Below, piece by piece: positions 9,975-18,141 of a stretch of DNA of 64,000 bases. The notes beneath the pieces are model-generated. The model was given only the letters and a program-made list of their open reading frames with translations. It searched no databases and was not told the origin of the DNA. The DNA is from Candidatus Poribacteria bacterium (GTDB taxonomy: Bacteria; Poribacteria; WGA-4E; WGA-3G), in assembly GCA_003635315.1 (NCBI GenBank), contig PYJD01000010.1:248001-312000 (forward strand), in the 5' to 3' direction. Positions within the stretch are counted from its first letter, which is position 1. The number at the start of each line of letters is the position of its first letter. Made by a program: the position numbers and the translations under genes.

Positions 9975-10946
9975 TTATACAAAGCCTTGTCGTTTCGCAA
10001 GATATGCTGAAAGAGAACGGTCTATTGGGGTTGATGTATTAATTAAATTATAATCAATATCTGATTGATTTAATGTTGTACGGTAATGGTCAATAAATTC
10101 ATTAAAGTTAGTGAGATAACTATCCCGTATAACCTGTGGAGTTGTGATAATTTCCTGATCATTCTCCGCATCAACAAAACGTATGAGTTTTTCAAACTCA
10201 AAGTCTACCTCTTCTTGAGCAAGTAAATGAAAAACAATAACTTCGTGCCCTTCATAACGTAAATGTTCAAGACCTTCAATTACCTCATCTGGATTCTCAT
10301 CGTAAAGGTCGGAAATTAGTATAACTAAACCTCGTTTGGTCAATCTCTCCGCTATTTGGTGTAATGGTTCACCGATACGCGTTTCTTTTTCTGTTTGTAT
10401 GTTTTCCAATGTAACTAAGATAGAATGCATGTGAGATGCACTACTACGGGCAGGTAAGTATTGTTGAACTTTTTCATCGAAATATGCAAACCCGACCGCA
10501 TCACGTTGCTTCGCCATAAAATATGACAGAGAAGCAATAAGAAAACTCGCATATCTTAATTTGGATAACGGTTCTACACCATTTGATGAATCCCTTTGTT
10601 GAGATATATCCAAATCTTCTAAATCCTCAGGTGAAGGGTGTGCCATAGATTGACTTGTATCAAGGAGTAGATAACAGTTTAGATTAGTCTCTTCTTCAAA
10701 TTGTTTAATATAATATCTATCTGTTCGTCCATAAACTTTCCAGTCAATATGTTTTGTGTCATCACCTGGCATATATTGTCTATATTGAGAAAACTCAACA
10801 CTAAATCCGTGGTATGGACTTTTGTGTAACCCAGAAATGAAGCCTTCAACAACAAACTTTGCTATTAGTTCAAGATTACCAATTTGAGCGAGGATTGTAG
10901 GATTTAAGAATCGTCGACCTTCAGTACTTTGTTGCATCTTCACCAC
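9975..10946 (-). CDS. DUF58 domain protein (VWA-like, BatA/MoxR-associated)
   Basis: The 323-residue protein contains the DUF58 signature FSQYRQYMPGDDTKHIDWKVYGRTDRYYIKQFEEE at about 50-85, followed by a VWA-like core LLLDTSQSMAHPS and a second strand VILISDLYDENPDE. DUF58 proteins pair with MoxR AAA ATPases and Bat proteins. Their molecular role is unresolved but linked to stress and envelope functions. The gene begins directly after the RsbU-like stop. The GTG at 10946 and the ATG three codons later both fit the AGGTGG ribosome-binding site. Confidence 0.88.
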   Translation of the reverse strand: MVKMQQSTEGRRFLNPTILAQIGNLELIAKFVVEGFISGLHKSPYHGFSVEFSQYRQYMPGDDTKHIDWKVYGRTDRYYIKQFEEETNLNCYLLLDTSQSMAHPSPEDLEDLDISQQRDSSNGVEPLSKLRYASFLIASLSYFMAKQRDAVGFAYFDEKVQQYLPARSSASHMHSILVTLENIQTEKETRIGEPLHQIAERLTKRGLVILISDLYDENPDEVIEGLEHLRYEGHEVIVFHLLAQEEVDFEFEKLIRFVDAENDQEIITTPQVIRDSYLTNFNEFIDHYRTTLNQSDIDYNLINTSTPIDRSLSAYLAKRQGFV

Positions 10947-12848
10947 CTATTTCTTTCGGAGGACGAGTAATGTCAAATCGTCGAATTGGTCAGCATCACC
11001 TTGAAAATCGGTGACAGCCTTCTGTATAAAGTTACATATTGAAGGTGCGTCATTATCTGCACAGGCTATTGCATCTTGTTCAAGCCGTTCATCATCATAG
11101 AACTCATCATCAATATTAACAGTTTCAGTAACACCATCGGTATAGTAGACAACAACATCACCACTTTCAAGTTTAGTCTGTTCAGCTTGATATTCAGCTA
11201 TCGCTGGTACCATTTCATTAGGAAACATACCTAAAGGAAGACCTCCAATCTCTTGACCCAGCCATTGTATATTCCCATCTTTTCGAACTATTAGGGGTGG
11301 ATTGTGTCCTCCATTCAAAGATGTGAGTAAATCCGTTTCTGGATTGAGATGGCTATAGAAAAACGTAGCATATTTCTCTTCAGTACCACTCACATACAAT
11401 AGAGAGTTCAATGTCATAGCCATCTCTATTAATTCCTCATTCATATCAATTAATTCGGTATCTGTCCGTGCTTTTGAACTTGAAATTTCAGAGAGAAGAC
11501 CTGCTCGAAGGGTAGCCATCAACAATGCTGCCTGCATGCCCTTCCCAGACACATCCGCAATTGACAGTCCCCATCCCCCATTAGGTAGTTCGATACAATC
11601 AAAATAATCACCACCAACCGGACCTCTTGGCACATAATATCCAGCGACCTCGTACCCAGGTATTTCAGGGAGTGTATCAGGAATAAGGTTTTCTTGTATT
11701 TTCCGTGCTTCCTCCATTTCAGACTGTAATTCGCGTGCTTCGAGTGCTTCTTGATGAAGGTGTGCATTTTCAATAGCAACTCCAGCCTGTTTTGCAAAGG
11801 AATCCAACAGCATCTCATCTTCTTCGGTGAATTCTAATGTGCGACCCCCTCGTTCTTCCTTATCTCCGACTATTAGGACACCTAAAATATCACCATCGCG
11901 TCCTTGTATTGGTCCGACCATCAAATTTCTTCCGCCAAAGACATCATCCATTTTTGCAGAACATCGATTTGTACGACCTTCTCCTACTACACTGGCTAAC
12001 ATATTTAATGCAGTCTTATCTTTTGTTTCAGGTGAAGTTATGTTGATATCCTTCAATGAAATAGACTGTAGATGGTCGCCATTCTCAGATATTAGCGATT
12101 TTGGAAATGCATCCAGTAGTTCTAACATCTGTTGTTGTGGGTGTACTAACATGAGACACCCCATATTTGCATCAAGTAAAGCAACAGCTTGATGGAGAAC
12201 TTGTTCAGCAGCATCTTCTGGTTGAAGAAGTTGACAAATTTGAGGGGCACTCTCAGCTAACATAAAGAGTCGGAATTTCTCACTTTGAATACCTTCAACG
12301 ATTCGTGTATATGCAATTGCAATTGAGATTTGATGTGCGAGTATTGTTAGGAGTTCTTGCTCCCATTCTTCTAACTTGTCTCGACCTAAGAATTCCCCCA
12401 ATCCTAAAATACCAAGAAATTCGTCATGTATTTTTAGGGGTACCCACAGACGATGCATCGCAGTACCATTGAATAAATCGGAGTTCCTATTGATGAAATC
12501 TTGGAGTTCTTCCGGAGGTGAACCAATCTCAACATGCGAACAATCAAGAATACTTGAAACTTCGTCTGGTTCAATTTCAATCGGTGTAGAATCAAGTTCG
12601 GGGGCTGAGGCTGCAACAGTCAGGTAGTTATCAGTTGGATGGTAGCATAGGATGGCACCGCGAGTTACCTGGAGAGTTCCAAGTGTAATCCGAAGGTAGG
12701 TTTTGCTTGATACATTAAAATTGCTATGTCCAGATATCAGGGTCTGACCTAACTGCTCCAATTCGGATAAACTGAATATCAACCTTTGTATAGTTTCTTC
12801 TGCAGAACTGGTGGGCATATAATTTCTTCCTTTATCTTCTGCATTCAT
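10947..12848 (-). CDS. GAF-GAF-SpoIIE protein phosphatase (RsbU-like)
   Basis: The 633-residue protein has two GAF-like sensory domains (about 20-185 and 195-370), a helical linker ELQSEMEEARKIQENLIPD, and a C-terminal PP2C/SpoIIE phosphatase domain. The metal-binding motifs VGGDYFDCIE, LSIADVSGKGMQAALLMA, LNGGHNPPLIV, YYTDGVTE and DDLTLLVLRK are present. Enzymes of this type dephosphorylate STAS-domain anti-anti-sigma factors. The STAS and RsbW-like genes lie just upstream, so its likely substrate is the adjacent STAS protein. The GAF domains suggest control by a small ligand or redox cue. No transmembrane segment is seen. A second start at residue 10 is possible. Confidence 0.9.
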   Translation of the reverse strand: MNAEDKGRNYMPTSSAEETIQRLIFSLSELEQLGQTLISGHSNFNVSSKTYLRITLGTLQVTRGAILCYHPTDNYLTVAASAPELDSTPIEIEPDEVSSILDCSHVEIGSPPEELQDFINRNSDLFNGTAMHRLWVPLKIHDEFLGILGLGEFLGRDKLEEWEQELLTILAHQISIAIAYTRIVEGIQSEKFRLFMLAESAPQICQLLQPEDAAEQVLHQAVALLDANMGCLMLVHPQQQMLELLDAFPKSLISENGDHLQSISLKDINITSPETKDKTALNMLASVVGEGRTNRCSAKMDDVFGGRNLMVGPIQGRDGDILGVLIVGDKEERGGRTLEFTEEDEMLLDSFAKQAGVAIENAHLHQEALEARELQSEMEEARKIQENLIPDTLPEIPGYEVAGYYVPRGPVGGDYFDCIELPNGGWGLSIADVSGKGMQAALLMATLRAGLLSEISSSKARTDTELIDMNEELIEMAMTLNSLLYVSGTEEKYATFFYSHLNPETDLLTSLNGGHNPPLIVRKDGNIQWLGQEIGGLPLGMFPNEMVPAIAEYQAEQTKLESGDVVVYYTDGVTETVNIDDEFYDDERLEQDAIACADNDAPSICNFIQKAVTDFQGDADQFDDLTLLVLRKK

Positions 12849-12941
12849 ACTAATATGGTGTAAATACTTAAATATCCGTACTGGTTGTATAACGGTTTCA
12901 GTTAATCGATGAATAATTTCGGGTGTTTTAATTTCTTATTA

Positions 12942-13289
12942 TTACTGGAAATCAGCAACAGCAGTTTTCTCGTCGGGGAATATTCCAGCATATTTGGCAA
13001 TAGCCATCATACGAAAAGTCCGTTCCTGAGTAGCAGATAAACCACAGAAATTTAATGTTCCTTCTCTCTCATCAAGTGCTTCAATAATTTCTATCAGAAT
13101 AGAAATACCGATACTATTAATCAGTGCGGTTTTAGCCAAATTAATTACAAGTTGCGTATACCCTTTTTCTATAAGATCCTGTGCTTTTTGTGATAATTGC
13201 TCACCAAGAGCATCATTCAAATATCCTTCAGTTTCTAAGACTGCGTACTCTTGTTCAGCACGAATATTAATGTCAAATTTGTTAGCCAA
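12942..13289 (-). CDS. STAS-domain anti-sigma factor antagonist
   Basis: The proposed start is a TTG at 13289, because AAGGAGG (13302-13296) lies exactly 6 nt upstream. This gives a 115-residue protein of normal STAS length and removes an overlap with the kinase gene. The sequence shows the STAS pattern INIRAEQEYAVLETEGYL, LVINLAKTALINSIGISILIEI and LNFCGLSATQERTFRMMAI. The usual phospho-acceptor serine of anti-anti-sigma factors sits in D-S-S/T-G; here the equivalent is INSIG, so the acceptor would be the serine in NSIG. It should be phosphorylated by the adjacent RsbW-like kinase and dephosphorylated by the SpoIIE-type phosphatase. An upstream ATG at 13376 is less likely. Confidence 0.88.
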   Translation of the reverse strand: MANKFDINIRAEQEYAVLETEGYLNDALGEQLSQKAQDLIEKGYTQLVINLAKTALINSIGISILIEIIEALDEREGTLNFCGLSATQERTFRMMAIAKYAGIFPDEKTAVADFQ

Positions 13290-13317
13290 ACCATGCCTCC
13301 TTACAATAAAACTGCGC

Positions 13318-13767
13318 TCATGAACCCTCATTAGTTTTCTTTTTAACCATGCTAATGGTAGTTCCGTTCTCCCCACTTCTAATATCTACTTTATCCATGA
13401 GGGCATGAATAATCTCTAACCCCCATCCACGCTTACGCATTTCTGGATATAAGTCTTGCTGGCCATTCTGACGGACTGGGCGATTCTCTGGACTAAAACC
13501 GACCCCTTGGTCTGTAATTTTGAATTCCAATTCATCTGCTCTGATGATGTACTCGATGAATACATTCTGATCTGGACTCCTGCTATGTTCAAAAGCATTA
13601 ATACAGGATTCGATCATTGCATATTGAATCTCTTCTATCTGTTCATCACTAAAACTCATAGATTCTGCGATGAAAGATGCAAGATTAGCCGCAGCAAGTT
13701 CCATATCAGGGAGCATCGGTATTGTCAGGAGCACTTGGTCATTGGAAAATGTATTTGCCACGCTCAC
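13318..13767 (-). CDS. RsbW-like anti-sigma serine kinase (HATPase_c)
   Basis: The 149-residue protein has the short HATPase layout of RsbW/SpoIIAB kinases: N-box ESCINAFEHSR, G1 box DQGVGFSPE, and G2 region KRGWGLEIIHALMDKVDI followed by NGTTISMVKK. It should bind and phosphorylate a STAS protein, presumably the one encoded immediately downstream, and may alternatively bind a sigma factor or another output partner. No sigma factor gene is in the window. The start is a GTG at 13767 with GAGGAGG just upstream. It heads the kinase-STAS-phosphatase cluster. Confidence 0.9.
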   Translation of the reverse strand: MSVANTFSNDQVLLTIPMLPDMELAAANLASFIAESMSFSDEQIEEIQYAMIESCINAFEHSRSPDQNVFIEYIIRADELEFKITDQGVGFSPENRPVRQNGQQDLYPEMRKRGWGLEIIHALMDKVDIRSGENGTTISMVKKKTNEGS

Positions 13768-14161
13768 TTGTCCTCCTCATGATATTAACTGATTTCCTGT
13801 CTATGAAAATGGTTGCCATAAGAGAAAGTATATTTGGCATCTAAAAATACCAAAATTTATACTATATGTCAAGGATTTACAACGATTCTCTTGTGATAGA
13901 TTGCAATTCTCAGCAATGTAATTATTACATAAAAATGATGTATTCGTCAAGATTCTTTTGATGTGCCAACAACCGATTTTAATGTATCATTTTATGTGAG
14001 CAATATCCTATATTTCGTTCTTGATAGAAACCCATATAGAATAAATTATGTCGTCAACTTGGGCAATTATTAATGATTATTTTTTTGACGCATAGATAAC
14101 AAGAATGTTCGTATAAATGTAATCTGTTTGAAATGATCTATAGGGGTCAACTATATCCAAT
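13768..14161 (-). other. Gene-free AT-rich interval upstream of the RsbW-like gene
   Basis: This stretch of about 390 nt holds no convincing reading frame or RNA gene. It most likely contains the promoter for the kinase-STAS-phosphatase-DUF58-VWA cluster and the end of the upstream transcript. I could not identify a specific promoter or terminator hairpin. Confidence 0.4.
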
Positions 14162-14692
14162 TTACGAGATTGTTGTATCAATTATCCAACGTGCATCTAT
14201 CATTCTTTTATCAGCTTCAGATGTGTTTGGCAGATAGGAAGCAAACTTCACGCGGTCACAGTTGGTGAGAAAATCTTGCAATCTGTCAATACATGACTTA
14301 TCAACCTGATTAGAAATCATCTCTCGTAATAGACTTGAAGTAGTCAATTCCAAGGCAGGAATGTGGAAACGTGCTGTTATATACTCCCGGATAACATAGG
14401 AGATCTGCGTGTGAAAGGTCTCCATATCTTTTGTATCTTTTTCAAGGGCATTTAATTGTTCCAACGCAATTTCATGGGCAGGACGACTTTCCACTTCTAC
14501 AATCGGAGTAATTGTTTTATTAAGTCTGTGTTTTCGTAAATAGAATACTCCCAAGCTTAACCCAACCACAATAACTATACCTAATATTATGTACATCATG
14601 TAATTAGGTGGAACATCAAATGGAGGTTTGATATCACGTATACTTTGACGATTAACTGTGGTTTGTAGAATTAAATCAGATAGTAAGAACAT
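14162..14692 (-). CDS. BatD C-terminal/DUF4381-like single-pass membrane protein
   Basis: The 176-residue protein has a short N-terminal part, one membrane helix at about 33-52 (MYIILGIVIVVGLSLGVFYL), and a cytoplasmic helical domain with RPAHEIALEQLNAL, QISYVIREYITARFHIPALELTTSSLLREM and LTNCDRVKFASYLPN. This pattern is typical of the small membrane proteins (DUF4381, or the tail of BatD) encoded with VWA and DUF58 proteins. It is expected to work with those in an inner-membrane complex. It lies 4 nt after the ferredoxin gene. The family call is from motif pattern and context. Confidence 0.7.
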   Translation of the reverse strand: MFLLSDLILQTTVNRQSIRDIKPPFDVPPNYMMYIILGIVIVVGLSLGVFYLRKHRLNKTITPIVEVESRPAHEIALEQLNALEKDTKDMETFHTQISYVIREYITARFHIPALELTTSSLLREMISNQVDKSCIDRLQDFLTNCDRVKFASYLPNTSEADKRMIDARWIIDTTIS

Positions 14693-14696
14693 GCTG

Positions 14697-15287
14697 CTAT
14701 TGAGACTGCGGAATGGGATGAATCGCTATAGATTTTGGGTCTGTAGGACAAGCATATTGACACACCCCACATCCTGTACAACCAGAATCAAAGACATCTA
14801 TAATATTCTCTTGTGATAATATAATGGCGTCTTCTCCAATTGGACAGGTATCAACACAGTATGAACATTCGACAGATTGTTTTCGTAAACATGTTTCACT
14901 ATTGAAAACAGCAAGTCCGATTCGTATATCTTCTGCAAAGACGGTCTGTAAAGCCCCTGATGGACATACATACATGCAAGCCAAAGAATCACAGATTACA
15001 CAGGGTTGTTCTTCAGGATCAATATAGGGTGTATTTACAAGGTTTGAATCTTTACATTGAAGGGGTTGTATAGCGTCTGCAGGACAGTTTTTTACACAAT
15101 TCCCACATCGATGGCATTTTTCTAAGAATTCTGGTTCTGGAAGTGCCCCAGGAGGACGGAAAATGACATCAACAGGATATTTTTGATTCTCACCCATTCC
15201 GACATCATCAAGGAATTCTGCTACAGGTTTAATGATTTGTGTAAAAGCTTCCTTGAAAAAATCCCGTCTGCCTTTTTCTTCTGACAT
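14697..15287 (-). CDS. Ferredoxin-type protein with four [4Fe-4S] motifs (MauM/NapG-like)
   Basis: The 196-residue protein starts with a twin-arginine-like GRRDFFKEAF, without a clear following hydrophobic stretch. It has four cysteine clusters: CHRCGNCVKNCP, CVICDSLACMYVCP, CSYCVDTCP with an upstream Cys, and CTGCGVCQYACP. That is enough for four [4Fe-4S] clusters in the arrangement of MauM/NapG polyferredoxins. No partner oxidoreductase is adjacent. The neighbours are a SufR-like regulator upstream and a BatD-like protein downstream. A role in electron transfer is clear, but the partner is unknown. Confidence 0.88.
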   Translation of the reverse strand: MSEEKGRRDFFKEAFTQIIKPVAEFLDDVGMGENQKYPVDVIFRPPGALPEPEFLEKCHRCGNCVKNCPADAIQPLQCKDSNLVNTPYIDPEEQPCVICDSLACMYVCPSGALQTVFAEDIRIGLAVFNSETCLRKQSVECSYCVDTCPIGEDAIILSQENIIDVFDSGCTGCGVCQYACPTDPKSIAIHPIPQSQ

Positions 15288-15349
15288 TGAAGCAACCTTA
15301 TAGACAGATAATTAGATGATACATTATTAGAAATGGAATTTTATTGGTG

Positions 15350-16018
15350 TTACACTTGTTCATCTGTTGAAGATTCTTTGGTCGAATTTGAATCCTCAGT
15401 TTTTGGAATGCGGTAACAACATTTATGACTACCCTGCATGAGATGTTCAACTCTGTATACCTTCGTATCTAAAGACTGTCTAAATAATCCCAATTCAATT
15501 TCACAGACATGAGGATATTCCTCAGCGATAGCTGCAATAGGACAATTATGTTCTGTCAATACATAGTCATTCTCATCCTCTTCAAACCGAGCCATATAAC
15601 CTTCTTCATCCCGAATATTGGCAAGTTCCTTAATCCGATCTATAAGTTCTTTTCCATCAAGCCGTTCCTTATACATCTGTAGTTGAGATTTCATTCGACT
15701 CCGGAAAATCTTATTTATAAATCCCGGTCCATTGAACTTAGCGACCTCATTCATAAGACCTACAGCAAAGTTAGCATAAGTTGTAGGAAAAAGGTTGCTT
15801 GCATTATCAGTCAAACTATAGAGATGGTGTGGACGACCACGTTCCTGTTTTTCGGTGTAATACTCGACTAATCCTTCTTTTTCAAGAATAAATAGGTGTT
15901 GTCGAATACCCATAGCACTAATATTCAGAGCTTCTTTGAGCTGGTTTACAGTCATACTACAGCGCATTTTTAGAAGCTGAAGGATACGCATACGTGTTTC
16001 ACTCATTTCACAATTCAC
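15350..16018 (-). CDS. SufR/ArsR-type winged-helix transcriptional regulator with C-terminal Cys motif
   Basis: The 222-residue protein has an N-terminal winged helix-turn-helix (RMRILQLLKMRCSMTVNQLKEALNISAMGIRQHLFILEKEGLVEY, wing ERGRPHHLYSLT). The C-terminal half carries HNCPI, then a Cys 13 residues later in PHVCEIELGLF, then HKCCYRI. That Cys spacing is characteristic of the SufR-like group, which binds an Fe-S cluster and represses iron-sulfur or stress genes. It is the most upstream gene of the ferredoxin/BatD-like cluster, about 60 nt ahead, so it may regulate that cluster in response to Fe-S status. Cluster binding is inference from the motif. Confidence 0.85.
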   Translation of the reverse strand: MNCEMSETRMRILQLLKMRCSMTVNQLKEALNISAMGIRQHLFILEKEGLVEYYTEKQERGRPHHLYSLTDNASNLFPTTYANFAVGLMNEVAKFNGPGFINKIFRSRMKSQLQMYKERLDGKELIDRIKELANIRDEEGYMARFEEDENDYVLTEHNCPIAAIAEEYPHVCEIELGLFRQSLDTKVYRVEHLMQGSHKCCYRIPKTEDSNSTKESSTDEQV

Positions 16019-16224
16019 GGAATTTCCCTCTTAACTACATAGGATTATGAAATTATACCATAGTCGTATTATGCATTTCAAGTGTATCATGAAAGGGTAG
16101 GGTGAATTAGTTTTAAGAGTCTTCCATTATTGAGATTTACTGAAAGTTTATACCCAAAAGCGTTATCAACAGATAAAACCATTTTGATGGTCTTCAGTCC
16201 CGACAAATACCACACGGGAATGTC

Positions 16225-16330
16225 TAATGAAGATTAATTCGGTAATATACCGGTGTGGGGTTTTTTATATTTAATTTTCCTTACCCTACGATGATTTTAT
16301 TTCCTGAATTACCGAGATATTTATTTAATC
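16225..16330. repeat. MITE-like element, copy 1
   Basis: It begins AAGATTAATTCGGTAATATAC and ends GAATTACCGAGATATTTATT, so TTCGGTAAT and its complement form terminal inverted repeats. The interior contains CCTACGATGATTTTAT. The same ends and interior words recur at 32390-32480, and a partial copy lies at 33950-34000. Confidence 0.6.
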
Positions 16331-16388
16331 CTCATAAGGCATTCACTGGAAATGAATGGTATTTTGCATTCCCATACCTTATCAAAGA

Positions 16389-16995
16389 GACTATAAAGAA
16401 ATACTCATAATGGGAACTATTTAAATAGAAATTGTATAACAATTATTGAATTCCTATAGCCTTACCATGTTTCACATACGTTATTTTTAGTATTTGTTTG
16501 GTTAAAAATGTTACACTTTTTCCTACAATTTGTAGGATTACGAAAACGGCTGTCCGACCTGTCACAGTCTGCGTTTATCGGTGTTTTATTTGAAATATTA
16601 TAATTTCTAATTTGTGTGATTTTGTGTTCTTCTTCTTTTTATTGAGAATATCTGATAGATACATTTGTAATACGTTTTCTAAATGATAATAACCTCATTA
16701 TAATAACATAACCTTTTAGGGTGTACCCTATTATATGACATCCCCATAAACCATCCATGCAACTTTCTCTTTCAGGAATGGTATAAGGTGTGCTGTTTTT
16801 GTTTTTAAGATAATTATGAATGTATTGGATAATCATTATAGAGTTTCCTGTTCTATGTGAAAAGTTACGAAAACGTAACTTTTTTCTGTCACCCCAATTT
16901 TAGGCTATTTGCTATAAAGTAAGTGTTCATCTATGTTTACAGGCAATTTACGACTTTATTCAAAAAAAATAAAAAAGTTCACATGATTGATTCCT
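16389..16995. repeat. 0.6 kb dispersed repeat, copy A
   Basis: It starts GACTATAAAG and ends near TGATTGATTC. It aligns over its whole length with 29543-30162 in the same orientation, with substitutions and small indels. Conserved blocks include GTTACACTTTTT plus a hairpin (16521-16537), a GGCTGTCCG block, CATCCCCATAAACCAT, and a hairpin AAAAGTTACG-AAAA-CGTAACTTTT (16860-16883) followed by CTGTCACCCCAATTTTAG. A 65-codon minus-strand frame inside it changes mainly at amino-acid-changing positions in the other copy, so it does not look coding. Confidence 0.8.
16860..16886. terminator. Hairpin followed by T-run inside repeat copy A
   Basis: A perfect 10-bp stem AAAAGTTACG/CGTAACTTTT with an AAAA loop is followed by more T residues, and preceded by A residues on the other strand. 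It could terminate transcription on either strand. The stem is intact in copy B at 30028-30053, where one loop base has changed. Confidence 0.5.
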
Positions 16996-17022
16996 TAGTA
17001 GCACATATCTCATAAATCCTAT

Positions 17023-17047
17023 GTCGCGACCAGGAGGTCGCTCCTAC
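17023..17047. repeat. GGTCGC palindromic repeat
   Basis: GCGACC-AGGA-GGTCGC forms a 6-bp hairpin, followed by TCCTAC. It is a half-size relative of the larger palindrome at 49588-49629. Confidence 0.6.
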
Positions 17048-17515
17048 AGAAGAGGTGTGGGACGCGAAGGCGTCGTATTTGTTAGATTTACTGTACATCG
17101 GTAATATGTTCATGGGTTAACCTCATAGTTGTCCATTGGTTCATATTAACATTTTCACAACACAATTTTTTAATTCAGATGTTTTAATATGCTCTAAAGT
17201 CAGTCATAGAGTGGGTTTATAGATATATTTGAAAATTGCTATAGTTTTATTTATTTTTTTATAAATTTACACTCTGTATTTGTTATAGGTCGTGTAAACC
17301 CTTATCTGGTATAGGTTTGTCGACTTCTCAGATTTAATTTTCATTTCACAACTGTTGTGAAAGTTTCACAACACATTTTTATGTGGTGTTTTACTGTAAT
17401 ATATATAGTAACATAATAAAAAGCATAAATCAATGAAAAAACATATTATGTGATACTATTTTTTACTATATTATACCATTTCATTTAATTTTTGTCTCAT
17501 TACCTATTATATGAA

Positions 17516-17643
17516 ATGAATCGGAATGTAGCACATACTAAAAGTTTATGCTACAAAGAGAGACACCATATATCAGAAAATGAATAGGAATGTAGCACAA
17601 ACTAAAAGTTTATGCTACAAAGAGAGACACCATATATCAGAAA
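17516..17643. repeat. Two tandem 64-bp units, with a diverged third copy nearby
   Basis: The units at 17516-17579 and 17580-17643 begin ATGAAT and contain GTAGCACA...TTTATGCTACAAAGAGAGACACCATATATCAGAAA. They differ at a few positions. A third, diverged unit lies at 17849-17911, where the inner arms form a longer hairpin (GGCACAAACT-GGAA-AGTTTGTGCT). The sequence preceding units one and three (TTAATTTTTGTC, CTACCTATTAT) is also shared. Confidence 0.75.
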
Positions 17644-18141
17644 TGGTATTATTTTCTTTTTTTATTGACGCATTAATGTATTATTTCATTATTTTATGTG
17701 TTTAGGTGTGTTATGGTTAGATTTTCTTCAATTATTTTTTAGTTGTTATGTATTCTGTTGTATAATACCATTTCTAAATGAATAGGTCTCATGAATACGC
17801 ATGTTATACTCTTTCTATTAATTTTTGTCCCACTACCTATTATTAGAAATGAAGCGTAATGTGGCACAAACTGGAAAGTTTGTGCTACAAGAGAGACATT
17901 ATATATCAGAAATGGTAATATAGTATATTCGAAGCGGTTCATGAAGGTTAATTTATTAATCTTCATTAAATAGAATCAATAGTTTGCCAAAATATTACTA
18001 ATAAGAAAAACAAAAAGTTGATATAATAGTTATCGACAGGATAATTTCTTGTATCTTCTAAATTCAATTTCAGTTTATAAATAGATGTCAGTTATTCTGA
18101 CATCTAAAACTACATTTATGAAACACACTAAATAATTCAAT

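Larger units (their letters stand above)
16019..18141. other. 2.1 kb gene-free region rich in dispersed repeats
   Basis: No reading frame here looks like a real gene. The region contains a MITE-like element (16225-16330), copy A of the 0.6 kb dispersed repeat (16389-16995), a GGTCGC palindrome (17023-17047), and 64-bp repeats at 17516-17643 with a diverged third copy near 17849-17911. Base composition is very AT-rich. It separates the minus-strand operons on the left from the plus-strand genes on the right, so both flanks should carry divergent promoters. Confidence 0.6.

Noticed and set aside
16501-16560. tRNA- or riboswitch-like folding in the repeat
   Set aside because: I found conserved hairpins but no tRNA cloverleaf, anticodon or known riboswitch core.
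16639-16836. 65-codon minus-strand frame in repeat copy A, matched by a 126-codon frame in copy B (29625-30005)
   Set aside because: The frames are alignable, but differences between the copies fall mostly on amino-acid-changing positions, lengths differ, and there is no ribosome site. The conservation is better explained by nucleic-acid structure.
17516-17911. Possible origin of replication or centromere-like iterons
   Set aside because: Only three copies, no DnaA-box cluster, and no replication or partition genes next to them.
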